DNA from: Paenibacillus_E sp040812395
GTDB lineage: Bacteria > Bacillota > Bacilli > Paenibacillales > NBRC-103111
Assembly: GCF_040812395.1 (NCBI RefSeq)
Contig: NZ_JBFNXH010000006.1
Coordinates: 124,001-188,000, forward strand
Direction: 5' to 3'
Length of the DNA stretch: 64,000 bases
The notes under the pieces were generated by a model. That model was given only the letters and a program-made list of their open reading frames with translations. It ran no database searches and was not told the DNA's origin. The position numbers and the translations under genes are program-made. Positions 17,105 through 24,390 of the stretch are shown here, in pieces. The first letter of the stretch is position 1. Each line of letters opens with the position of its first letter.

Positions 17105-17587
17105 TTAACTGCCTTGACCAATGATCATTGCACGCTTGACACCCTCTTGCGCATGAAGAGTATTCAGCAATTGGCGAATCTCTTCCCCCATGGAAGACGT
17201 TTCTACAGAAATGACAACATTCGCCATACCTTGTAAAGGAATCGTCTGATTAATGGTCAGCACATTTCCATCCAAATTTGCGATAAGCGCCAGCACTCTC
17301 GATAAAATCCCGGACCGATGCTCCAAATCCATGGATATCGTAATAATGCGCTCTCGTTCAAGTTTATTCAACGGATGAATGCCATCTTTGTACTTATAGA
17401 AAGCGCTCCGGCTAAGCCCGACTTGTTCGACTGCCTCGTGAATGGTCTTTACTTCTCCGCGCGCGAGCAGTTCTTTTGCTTGCGCCGTTTTGAGCACACC
17501 CTCTGGCAAAATATCTTCTCGAACTAAATAATACTGTTCCGGACCCTGGTGCTTGACCGGATGAAAAAACTCTTTGCTTTCCGGCAC
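17105..17587 (-). CDS. pheB: ACT-domain protein PheB
   Basis: A 160-residue protein. A helical N-terminal part resembles a DNA-binding helix-turn-helix (EVKTIHEAVEQVGLSRSAFY, about 45-64). A C-terminal ACT domain follows (about 82-160, LEHRSGILSRVLALIANLDG). In B. subtilis pheB lies between obg and pheA; its function is not well established and a regulatory role in amino-acid metabolism is assumed. The GTG start has GGACG at moderate spacing. It is the first gene of the amino-acid operon, 28 bases before hom. Confidence 0.88.
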   Translation of the reverse strand: MPESKEFFHPVKHQGPEQYYLVREDILPEGVLKTAQAKELLARGEVKTIHEAVEQVGLSRSAFYKYKDGIHPLNKLERERIITISMDLEHRSGILSRVLALIANLDGNVLTINQTIPLQGMANVVISVETSSMGEEIRQLLNTLHAQEGVKRAMIIGQGS

Positions 17588-17758
17588 GATGTTATCGTCC
17601 TCTCTAGAAAGACCTATGTTCCTCTATAGTGGACATTATATCGAATTGGCTCCTTTGAAGCAATAGGCAATTTTCATCAAAACGTCAAATGCCGACACTA
17701 TCTTTGCGGTTCTTTGCTATGATAAGCTGAAGGTAACTTAGGAGAAGGAGGCCAAGTA

Positions 17759-18268
17759 GTGATTAACCTACGTATGATGTCCACGGCTCTCCTTTGGAAT
17801 AGCCACAATGAGCTTCTTATGATGAAGCGTTCCTTAACCCGCAAGCTGTCCCCTGGACTTTGGGCAGCCGTTGGCGGGCATTTAGAACCCACAGAGATTA
17901 ATCACCCAAGAACCGCATGTCTGCGCGAAGTGTGGGAAGAAACCGGCATTGAACACGACGAAATTCACGGATTGCGCATGCAGTATGTGCTGCTAAGACT
18001 TAATGGCCAAGAAATCCGTCAGCAATTCTTTTATGTGGGGAATACAGATGTGAATCCGCGTATCGTCACCAGCGAAGGCGAACTTCATTGGATTCCTAGA
18101 TCCCAAGTGCTCGATCGTCCTCTCCCCTTTATCTTTCGTAGTCTGCTCGAACATTATTTCACTTTCGGTCTGACGCCGCACCCTTGGGTGGGCTCAGCAG
18201 GCTTCCACCCGGAGACCGGGGAACCGACGATTCATTGGAACCCGCTGCTCGACCCGATGCAAACGTAG
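17759..18268 (+). CDS. Nudix hydrolase
   Basis: A 169-residue protein with the Nudix fold. The box can be read as GHLEPTE followed by LREVWEETGI (about 40-65). The canonical spacing G-x5-E-x7-REUxEExGU is stretched by two residues in the loop, but the catalytic REVWEE glutamates remain. The substrate, a nucleoside diphosphate derivative, is unknown. The C-terminus has an extra segment (HPWVGSAGFHPETGEP). The start is GTG with GGAGAAGGAGG upstream. It is divergent from pheB, with about 170 bases for the two promoters. Confidence 0.85.
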   Translation: MINLRMMSTALLWNSHNELLMMKRSLTRKLSPGLWAAVGGHLEPTEINHPRTACLREVWEETGIEHDEIHGLRMQYVLLRLNGQEIRQQFFYVGNTDVNPRIVTSEGELHWIPRSQVLDRPLPFIFRSLLEHYFTFGLTPHPWVGSAGFHPETGEPTIHWNPLLDPMQT

Positions 18269-18275
18269 AGACGAC

Positions 18276-18313
18276 AAAAAGACAGGCTTCGATTGCTCGC
18301 TGCCTGTCTTTTT
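18276..18313. terminator. Bidirectional terminator between the Nudix and NlpC/P60 genes
   Basis: AAAAAGACAGGC pairs with GCCTGTCTTTTT over a 14-base loop, symmetrical for the two convergent genes. Confidence 0.85.
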
Positions 18314-18323
18314 GGTGTGCTCT

Positions 18324-19139
18324 TTATAGCGCGCTTCCTCCGTAAAGGAAACGGTATTCCCAATGCCGTCCTACTATAGAATCAATGCGAACGCCGCCGC
18401 TTTCCTTCGAATAGGTTGACAAGATTTGCCCATCACCCAAATACATAGCCACATGGGTAACCGTTTGCGCGGACTTGTCTATCCCGTTGTACTTGGAAGC
18501 GCTTGTCCCTTTGTAAGACATGAAAAACATCAGGTCGCCGGGTTGCAGATCATGCCAATCCGTCTTGGCGTTTCCAAGCGATTTCACATAATTCCCTTGT
18601 CCGCGTGAATCGCCTGGCAGTTTTAACCCGATGCCATCCAGAAACGCTTGACGGACAAAATCGGAACAATCGAACGTGCTCGTATCGCTGCGGCTAGATC
18701 CGAATTCATACGGGGTGCCCATATATTTCTTTCCGGCTTCAATTACTTTTTGAATTTTCTCGCTTTTAGTTTCACCTGCGGTATTGCCATTGGATTCCGA
18801 TCCATTCGTAGATCCGCCTATTGAGCCGCTAATGATTTTTATGTATTTCGAACTTGTGCTGACATAGCCTATCCGACTATCAGATGCTTTAACTTTATAC
18901 CACCAGCTGTTCGTTTTCTCAACAATAGTTACTTTCTCATTCGTTTTTAAATAGCGAATACGCGCTGAATTTTCATCCGGACTTGTTCTAAAACTTACAC
19001 TGCTTACAATTTGTCCGACAGCCGCAACTGAAGTAGCCGTAGCTGCAGAAACTACCGAAGCTTGTCCAGGAAGCGGAGCCGTAATAGCTCCAAAAGCGAT
19101 GGCAGGCACGAGCATAAACGTCAAAAGTTGTTTTTTCAT
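18324..19139 (-). CDS. Secreted SH3-domain NlpC/P60 peptidoglycan endopeptidase
   Basis: A 271-residue protein with a signal peptide (1-28, cut near GQA or AAT). A bacterial SH3 domain follows (about 42-100, VSSVSFRTSPDENSARIRYL). A Gly/Ser/Asn linker leads to an NlpC/P60 domain (about 130-271). The triad is visible: Cys in TFDCSDFVRQ, His in TVTHVAMYLGDG, and a His in GRHWEYRF. It should cleave peptide stems of peptidoglycan outside the cell. The ATG has AGGAGG 13 bases upstream. An unusual hairpin lies just before the ribosome binding site. Confidence 0.93.
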   Translation of the reverse strand: MKKQLLTFMLVPAIAFGAITAPLPGQASVVSAATATSVAAVGQIVSSVSFRTSPDENSARIRYLKTNEKVTIVEKTNSWWYKVKASDSRIGYVSTSSKYIKIISGSIGGSTNGSESNGNTAGETKSEKIQKVIEAGKKYMGTPYEFGSSRSDTSTFDCSDFVRQAFLDGIGLKLPGDSRGQGNYVKSLGNAKTDWHDLQPGDLMFFMSYKGTSASKYNGIDKSAQTVTHVAMYLGDGQILSTYSKESGGVRIDSIVGRHWEYRFLYGGSAL

Positions 19140-19162
19140 GATGTTGACTTAGCCTCCTAAGC

Positions 19163-19189
19163 GTTTCCCCAGAAAATTTTCTGGTAAAC
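19163..19189. promoter_or_regulatory. Palindrome/hairpin before the NlpC/P60 ribosome binding site
   Basis: CCAGAAAATTTTCTGG is a perfect 16-bp palindrome (19169-19184). It extends to a hairpin GTTTCCCCAG...CTGGTAAAC on the plus strand. On the coding strand it is followed directly by GGGGAAACGCTTAGGAGG. It could be an operator in DNA or a translational hairpin in RNA. Confidence 0.5.
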
Positions 19190-19284
19190 TATGAATAGTC
19201 CCACAACTAGATGGTAACACATCCAAAGTAATAGTTTTACTTGTAATTTCTTCCACTCACAAGTGAAAATTGAAGGCGATCCCT

Positions 19285-20358
19285 TTAACCAATGTGTTCT
19301 GAGGAATCGCTGCTTAAGGGCTGCGTCTGATTCCGCCAACGATGACTCTGCTCCACCCACCGCTGCATAACTTTTTGCGCTTCTTTACGCTTCAGCAAGG
19401 ATTCTGCAAGCTGGAACCCTTCCTCATAGCTACCTACTTTATCGAACCAAGTCAGGCGCAAGCCCGTGTTGAAAATAACATGGTCCCGTTCTCGTTTCAC
19501 CTCTTTGGAATCTTCACCGGACATCACTCTTTGTAATAGGGAGAGCTGATCTGCTTTGCCAAGCGGCACAAGCGGCTCACTGTGGAAGCCGAACTTCTGA
19601 GGTACAACCAACCGCGATTCATCCCCCCAAGGGGTAACGATATGGATCATGCTGTTTTGATAAATCGGGAGATCCTCCGAGCCTTCCATACCCTGCACAA
19701 TGTACACACTCTGAAAGCCGGAAGAAATGGAAATAGGGATTAGCGAGGCCATCGCCTGTTTCCCGTTCACCCCAATGATCATATTCGTAGAGCGAACCGG
19801 ATTAATAACTTTCTCCACGGTATTCATAATCGTCTTTAGCCCTATTTGCTCGCGAACTTGCTTGAGTCTGCCTATCGGCGGGCATAGCTGATCTATCGGC
19901 AAAAAACCAATATGCAATTGAAAAAATAATGCTTCCCAAGCCTTCATAGGCAGTTCTAGAGAAACGCCAAAGCTTTCCAAAATCTCCTTCATTGCGATCC
20001 CCTGTCTAGGCGGAAGAGCATCGCTGCCATGCAGCACCTGCGAAAAACCTACAGATGCAAGCAACAAGCTTACAGGCAAGGTTACTGGAAAGTAATGACG
20101 TCCCTCCGCAGGTCCGGCGCTAAGGAGAGAGTTTCTAGAAGATTGATAGCTGAGCGAGCAACCGCGGAAAACATCTATGAAAGCCTTCAATTCATCAATC
20201 GATTCGCCTTTCATGCAAAGTGCCATTAAAAAAGCCGCGCACTGTGCATCTGTTGAATGGCCAAGCGCCAACTCTCGCGCTGCTTCAAAGGCTTCATCAT
20301 AGGACAAATTACGAGTATCCTGCCCGCCTGTACCAATGGCTTGAATCCATCTTTTCAC
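19285..20358 (-). CDS. Anthranilate phosphoribosyltransferase-like protein with altered active site
   Basis: About 357 residues with the TrpD/nucleoside-phosphorylase family-3 layout. An N-terminal helical domain contains EAFEAARELALGHSTDAQCAAFLMAL. The PRPP-binding region follows, where TrpD has GTGGD and HGNR. Here those positions read SAGPAEG and HGSD, so the motifs that hold PRPP and anthranilate are not conserved. Later RLKQVREQIGLKTIMNTVEKVINP matches the TrpD segment R-x-x-LG-x-RT-x-FN-x-LGPL-x-NP only loosely. It is therefore probably not a tryptophan enzyme. ATG at 20364 is too close to AAGGAG; GTG at 20358 has eight-base spacing and is preferred. No trp genes are near. Confidence 0.7.
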   Translation of the reverse strand: MKRWIQAIGTGGQDTRNLSYDEAFEAARELALGHSTDAQCAAFLMALCMKGESIDELKAFIDVFRGCSLSYQSSRNSLLSAGPAEGRHYFPVTLPVSLLLASVGFSQVLHGSDALPPRQGIAMKEILESFGVSLELPMKAWEALFFQLHIGFLPIDQLCPPIGRLKQVREQIGLKTIMNTVEKVINPVRSTNMIIGVNGKQAMASLIPISISSGFQSVYIVQGMEGSEDLPIYQNSMIHIVTPWGDESRLVVPQKFGFHSEPLVPLGKADQLSLLQRVMSGEDSKEVKRERDHVIFNTGLRLTWFDKVGSYEEGFQLAESLLKRKEAQKVMQRWVEQSHRWRNQTQPLSSDSSEHIG

Positions 20359-20407
20359 TATCATCTCTCCTTTTCTGGTGAAATGAACAGAAAGGCTGCA
20401 TGTCACT

Positions 20408-20468
20408 AATCATTACATTAAATGATTTCTATTATGAAAATGGTAATGCTTTTCATTTTTTATGTCAA
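20408..20468 (-). promoter_or_regulatory. Promoter with two inverted repeats before the TrpD-like gene
   Basis: On the minus strand TTGACA (20468-20463) and a weak TACCAT (20445-20440) are 17 bases apart. An inverted repeat, TGAAAA-N9-TTTTCA (20435-20455), covers the -10 region. A second, AATCATT-N6-AATGATT (20408-20427), lies just downstream. The placement suits repressor binding; the sites do not match a consensus I can name with confidence. Confidence 0.4.
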
Positions 20469-20491
20469 GTTATATGACATTTCATTTATGT

Positions 20492-20543
20492 AAAAACAAA
20501 AACAACGCCAAGCGGCGTCCTGGGTATAAACCCTATGTTGGCG
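20492..20543 (-). terminator. Terminator or attenuator-like hairpin upstream of the TrpD-like gene
   Basis: On the minus strand CGCCAA pairs with TTGGCG, enclosing two smaller hairpins (GGGTTTATACCC and CGCCGCTTGGCG). The tail is TTGTTTTTGTTTTT. It lies downstream of the dispersed repeat and about 130 bases before the TrpD-like start. It could stop a short transcript or readthrough from obg. Confidence 0.6.
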
Positions 20544-20587
20544 CATGGGGAGTGGATTGGGAATGGGGTCAACGAGATTTCAAATAC

Positions 20588-20980
20588 GGGCGCTAATGCT
20601 TCTCTCCCCCACGCCTATCCCCTTCTCTGCTCTACTTTGTGCTGTCTTCTTCTTTTCTCCCTAACCTGCCTTCCATCCGGTATTCATACCCATGAACACC
20701 CCTGTAAGATTCCTGGTACATTTCGCCTCCGTAAGCTCCGCAAGAAAACGAGGAGGTACCGCCGGACCGCCTATTCCCCAAGCACAGCGATTTCGACGGA
20801 ACTACGATGCCTTATTCCACCTCAACGTCCCTTTTCTCCCCCTGAAGAGGAACTAGGGTGCGTTAAATGAACGAAACCGTGCCTACAACCCAGCATTTCC
20901 TACTCATAACGCACGGCAGTTCCGCGAAATGCCCATTCAAGCCGATATGACTAGCCATAACGCACCGTAGTTCCGCTAGC
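20588..20980. repeat. Dispersed repeat, copy A (about 390 bp)
   Basis: This stretch aligns by eye, with substitutions and small gaps, to 38240-38636 in the same orientation. Shared blocks include ATCCCCTTCTCTG, GAGGAGGTAC, GCCGGACCGCC, GGAACTAGGGTGCGTTAAATG and CAACCCAGCATTTCCTACTC. No convincing ORF crosses it. Within it a motif GGAACTANNNTGCGTTAT-like recurs four times, twice in each orientation. The 730-base gap between obg and the TrpD-like gene otherwise holds only the two terminators and the TrpD-like promoter. Confidence 0.85.
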
Positions 20981-21088
20981 CCGCTCATGATATCGCCTTC
21001 AAGACAATGGTTCGGTGAACCGCTTACAGCACCATCTCTCCAAACCAAGCTTGCTCCCCTTAAAACAACATATACATTCTATAGCCTC

Positions 21089-21123
21089 AAAAATAAAACA
21101 CCCATCCGCGAACGAATGAGTGT
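21089..21123 (-). terminator. Terminator downstream of obg
   Basis: ACACTCATTCG-TTCG-CGGATGGGTGT, an 11-bp stem with G-U pairs and a TTCG loop, is followed on the minus strand by TTTATTTTT, 13 bases after the obg stop. Confidence 0.85.
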
Positions 21124-21136
21124 AACTGTATATCGT

Positions 21137-22441
21137 TTATTCCTTCTCAACAAATTCAAATTCGAAATCCGCGATCCGAATGGTTTGTCCATCCACCGCT
21201 CCACGGCTGCGCAGCTCTTTGTCGATTCCGATGTTACGCAAAATTCGCGCAAAGCGGGCGACACCATCTTGGGTAGAGAAATTCGTTCTTTTGATAAGAC
21301 GCTCGATTGAAGGACTTTCAACCACGAAGATATCGTTTTCCCGATGGATCGTGAAATCCTGTTCATCCCGTTTCTTCTCATAGCGGTATACTTTACGTTC
21401 TTCCACTTCCGCGACTTCTTCTACTTCCGGCGCATCCGGTATACTGTCCAAGATGTCCGCAATTTTGTAAAGAAGCTCCTGCACACCCTCCCGCGTTACC
21501 GCAGAGATTGGATAAATGGTCAACTCCCTGCCATCCTCGGCAAGTTGCTCTCGGAAAAGAGTTAAATGGTCAGCGGATTCCGGCATATCCATTTTGTTCG
21601 CGACAACAATTTGCGGGCGATGCTCCAGCTTGGCATTATAGAGCTTGATTTCCTCATTGATTTTGAGGAAATCTTCATACGGGTCGCGGCCATCTGCAGC
21701 GGACATGTCCACGACGTGCACGATCACTCGCGTCCGTTCCACATGGCGGAGGAACTCATGACCGAGCCCAACGCCTTCGTGGGCGCCTTCGATCAAACCC
21801 GGCAGGTCCGCCATCACGAAGCTGCGGCCCTCGCCAACATCCACCACCCCAAGGTTCGGGGTGAGGGTCGTGAAGTGATACGCCGCGATTTTCGGTTTCG
21901 CGGCAGAAACAACCGAGAGCAGCGTGGATTTTCCCACACTAGGGAAGCCCACAAGGCCGACATCGGCCATCACCTTCATCTCGAGCACGACCCAGCGCTC
22001 CACGCCTTCCTCGCCGTTCTCAGCGATTTCAGGAGCCGTGTTCTGCGCTGTTGCGAAGCGAGTGTTGCCACGGCCTCCACGGCCGCCTTTCGCAACAACG
22101 ACTTCCTGGCCGTGACGCGTTAAATCGGCGATGATTTCCTGCGTATCATCGTCAATAACCGTCGTGCCCGGCGGAATACGAACGATCATGTCCTCGGAGT
22201 TCGCGCCATGCTGCGATTTGTTGCGCCCTTTCTCGCCGCGGGCCGCTTTAAAATGCTTCTGATAGCGGAAATCCATCAGCGTCCGCAACCCCTCATCAAC
22301 GCGGAAGATGACATCACCGCCATTCCCGCCGTCACCGCCTGCGGGACCGCCCTCCGGCACGTACTTCTCTCGCCGAAATGCGACTAAGCCATCACCACCG
22401 TCGCCGCCTTTAACAAAAATCTTCGCTTTATCTACAAACAT
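21137..22441 (-). CDS. obg: Obg/CgtA ribosome-associated GTPase
   Basis: A 434-residue GTPase of ribosome assembly and, in B. subtilis, of Spo0A activation and the general stress response. The N-terminal glycine-rich Obg domain (1-158) includes VKGGDGGDGLVAFRREKYVP. The G domain has GFPSVGKSTL (G1), DLPGLIEGAHEGVGLGHEFL (G3) and ANKMDMPE (G4). A C-terminal OCT domain follows from about 355. The ATG follows GAGGTG. It lies 52 bases after the spo0B-like gene, the conserved spo0B-obg pairing. Confidence 0.98.
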   Translation of the reverse strand: MFVDKAKIFVKGGDGGDGLVAFRREKYVPEGGPAGGDGGNGGDVIFRVDEGLRTLMDFRYQKHFKAARGEKGRNKSQHGANSEDMIVRIPPGTTVIDDDTQEIIADLTRHGQEVVVAKGGRGGRGNTRFATAQNTAPEIAENGEEGVERWVVLEMKVMADVGLVGFPSVGKSTLLSVVSAAKPKIAAYHFTTLTPNLGVVDVGEGRSFVMADLPGLIEGAHEGVGLGHEFLRHVERTRVIVHVVDMSAADGRDPYEDFLKINEEIKLYNAKLEHRPQIVVANKMDMPESADHLTLFREQLAEDGRELTIYPISAVTREGVQELLYKIADILDSIPDAPEVEEVAEVEERKVYRYEKKRDEQDFTIHRENDIFVVESPSIERLIKRTNFSTQDGVARFARILRNIGIDKELRSRGAVDGQTIRIADFEFEFVEKE

Positions 22442-22493
22442 ACCTACACCTCAATAAAAGTGAGACTCCGGTCTACGACCAAAGATCCCTATA

Positions 22494-23249
22494 TTATGTA
22501 CGAAACGGTAGCCTCAAAGTAACAACCGCGCCTTCGCCTTGCAATTCAAACTGTTCAACCGTATGATGCGCACTCTGAATCAAAAGCGTTTCACGTACAG
22601 CTTCCTGCAGCCTAACCTGCTCATACGGTCCCTGATATACGAAATCAAGCAGCAAGCTATCTTCTTGAACGTCAAATTCCAAACTCAGTACCCCGCACTC
22701 ATCGCCTTCAGACGCTGCATAGCTCTTGAACAGTTCCACCGTTTTTCGAACGATGCCATCAATCAACCCTTCATGCAGCGGAAGTTGCCCGAGGTTTACC
22801 TCTTGGTCCAGCTCAATCTCAAGCTGCAGCGACTTGGCATGCACTCGGAACAAAAGCAAATAGGTGATTAGGGAAGGAATGCCCAGCTTGGAGAGATTGC
22901 TTTCCTGCTGCATATTCATCTTTATTTTTTCCATATATGGCTGTAAATTATCAAACTTCTTTAATTGAATATAACCGAACAAAATCTGTATGTCATTCAT
23001 CCAATCATGGCGCAATCTGCCTACAATTTGTAGCACATTTATATCGCTCAGCTGTTCCTGTTTGCGAAGCTCGTTGTTCCATTTCTCGTGCATTTTGCTA
23101 GCTTCCAGTTTGAAAGCGGTATAACCGCAAAGGACGATAATCAGAAATAAAGCTGCTCTGACCACCCATGGTTCCACAAACATCAATCCGGTTAACCCAA
23201 TGAGCACGATTGCCATCAAATAAACCTGTGCGCCGCCCGCTTGCTTCAT
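22494..23249 (-). CDS. Spo0B-type sporulation phosphotransferase, membrane anchored
   Basis: About 251 residues. Two N-terminal hydrophobic helices (about 10-26 and 31-47) precede a histidine helix LRHDWMNDIQILFGYIQL, matching the Spo0B phosphoacceptor site RHDWMN. A degenerate ATPase-like C-terminal half follows. Spo0B passes phosphate from Spo0F to Spo0A. B. subtilis Spo0B is soluble and about 190 residues, so the membrane part is extra. The frame is open to 23351, but ATG at 23249 gives a sensible N-terminus with GAAGAGG upstream. Position before obg and after rpmA supports the assignment. Confidence 0.85.
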   Translation of the reverse strand: MKQAGGAQVYLMAIVLIGLTGLMFVEPWVVRAALFLIIVLCGYTAFKLEASKMHEKWNNELRKQEQLSDINVLQIVGRLRHDWMNDIQILFGYIQLKKFDNLQPYMEKIKMNMQQESNLSKLGIPSLITYLLLFRVHAKSLQLEIELDQEVNLGQLPLHEGLIDGIVRKTVELFKSYAASEGDECGVLSLEFDVQEDSLLLDFVYQGPYEQVRLQEAVRETLLIQSAHHTVEQFELQGEGAVVTLRLPFRT

Positions 23250-23356
23250 TGCCTCTTCGCTCCGTTCTCGCCTGCTTTGTAACCGTTTCTTCAGTATAGC
23301 ACGGCAACTGGTAAACTTCACCATTCCTCGCACTGAAAAAAGGATGCACAAACAAA

Positions 23357-23390
23357 TAAAAAACCCCAGCGAACTTATCGCTCGCCGGGG
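23357..23390 (-). terminator. Terminator downstream of rpmA
   Basis: On the minus strand CCCCGGCGAGCGA and TCGCTGGGG pair, followed by TTTTTTATTTG, eight bases after the L27 stop. Confidence 0.85.
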
Positions 23391-23397
23391 ATTATTA

Positions 23398-23709
23398 TTA
23401 AACTTCTAAAGCTGCAGCCACAGGAGCTACATCAACCGGGTATACGCTCACTTTTTTGCGATCGCGTCCCCAACGCTCGAATTTCACTACGCCTTGTACC
23501 AAAGCGAAAAGTGTATCATCCGAACCGATGCCTACATTAGTACCTGGGTGAATTTTCGTACCGCGTTGGCGGTAGAGAATGCTTCCCGCAGTAACGGTTT
23601 GACCGTCAGCACGTTTAGCGCCAAGGCGCTTCGAGTGAGAGTCACGTCCGTTCTTTGTGGAACCCACCCCTTTTTTGGAAGCGAAAAACTGGAGATCCAA
23701 TTTCAACAT
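23398..23709 (-). CDS. rpmA: Ribosomal protein L27 with Prp-cleaved N-terminal extension
   Basis: A 103-residue large-subunit protein. It begins MLKLDLQFFASKKGVGSTKN; in Firmicutes the first nine residues before Ala are removed by the Prp protease, which exposes the tail that reaches the peptidyl-transferase centre. The body (RDSHSKRLGAKRADGQTV, IHPGTNVGIGSDDTLF) is typical. The start at 23709 has AAAGGAGG upstream; the frame open to 23742 is not used. The prp gene ends five bases upstream. Confidence 0.98.
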   Translation of the reverse strand: MLKLDLQFFASKKGVGSTKNGRDSHSKRLGAKRADGQTVTAGSILYRQRGTKIHPGTNVGIGSDDTLFALVQGVVKFERWGRDRKKVSVYPVDVAPVAAALEV

Positions 23710-23713
23710 GGTG

Positions 23714-24067
23714 TTATCCTCCTTTGTGATAGATTGTTTCAATCGTTATATATTCACCATAGTTATCTGCAATGGTTTGTAACATGACCACCATAGATTC
23801 TAGAATCAATTGGACTTTATTCCATGTCTCCGGAACAGACCGCGTACTCTCTGGAATTGTAACATCCATCAAGCCTCGCTCCATCTCGTGAATGGGAATT
23901 ACGCCGGTAAGTGATTCAATCGAATTATATGTACCGAACGTTACCGCCGATACAGCAGCGCAGACTAAGTCTTTGCCAGGCACGTCATATTCAGCATGGC
24001 CTTCCACTACAAAAGATGAGATCTGAGGTAAATCTTGCGAAAGCCGTTCTATGGTCACATAGATCAT
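23714..24067 (-). CDS. prp: Ribosomal-processing cysteine protease Prp
   Basis: A 117-residue protein with the paired motifs FVVEGHAEYDVPGKDLVC and AAVSAVTFGT, which carry the catalytic His and Cys. Prp removes the N-terminal extension of L27 (rpmA, next gene). Location between rplU and rpmA is the diagnostic arrangement in Firmicutes. It begins 11 bases after rplU ends. Confidence 0.94.
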   Translation of the reverse strand: MIYVTIERLSQDLPQISSFVVEGHAEYDVPGKDLVCAAVSAVTFGTYNSIESLTGVIPIHEMERGLMDVTIPESTRSVPETWNKVQLILESMVVMLQTIADNYGEYITIETIYHKGG

Positions 24068-24078
24068 AAGACTGCCTC

Positions 24079-24390
24079 TTACGCTTTGATTTTCTCAATA
24101 ACTACTCTTGTGTACGGTTGACGATGACCTTGCTTTTTGTGATAGTTCTTTTTAGGTTTGTATTTGTATACGATAACCTTCGCGCCTTTGCCGTGTTTCT
24201 CCACTTTCGCGGATACTGCAGCACCGGATACCAATGGAGCACCTACTACCAAACCGCTCTCTTTGGAAACCGCAAGAACACGATCAAAAGAAACAACTTC
24301 ACCTTCAGCTGCGTTCAATTTCTCGATGTATAGAACATCGCCCTCTTGAACTTTGTACTGTTTACCACCTGTTTCAATAATTGCGTACAT
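24079..24390 (-). CDS. rplU: Ribosomal protein L21
   Basis: A 103-residue 50S protein with the standard MYAIIETGGKQYKVQEGD start and YKPKKNYHKKQGHRQPYT near the end. The frame is open upstream to 24540, but ATG at 24390 has GAGGAGG at good spacing and the preceding part is the untranslated leader. It is the first gene of rplU-prp-rpmA. Confidence 0.98.
   Translation of the reverse strand: MYAIIETGGKQYKVQEGDVLYIEKLNAAEGEVVSFDRVLAVSKESGLVVGAPLVSGAAVSAKVEKHGKGAKVIVYKYKPKKNYHKKQGHRQPYTRVVIEKIKA

Noticed and set aside
19140..19284. A c-di-AMP (ydaO-type) riboswitch before the NlpC/P60 gene, as is common for such hydrolases
   Set aside because: The conserved core segments of that class could not be found in the 145 bases available; only the palindrome is present.
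20863..21048. A minus-strand frame of 61 codons inside dispersed repeat copy A
   Set aside because: It is made of the inverted short motifs and is not kept in copy B.
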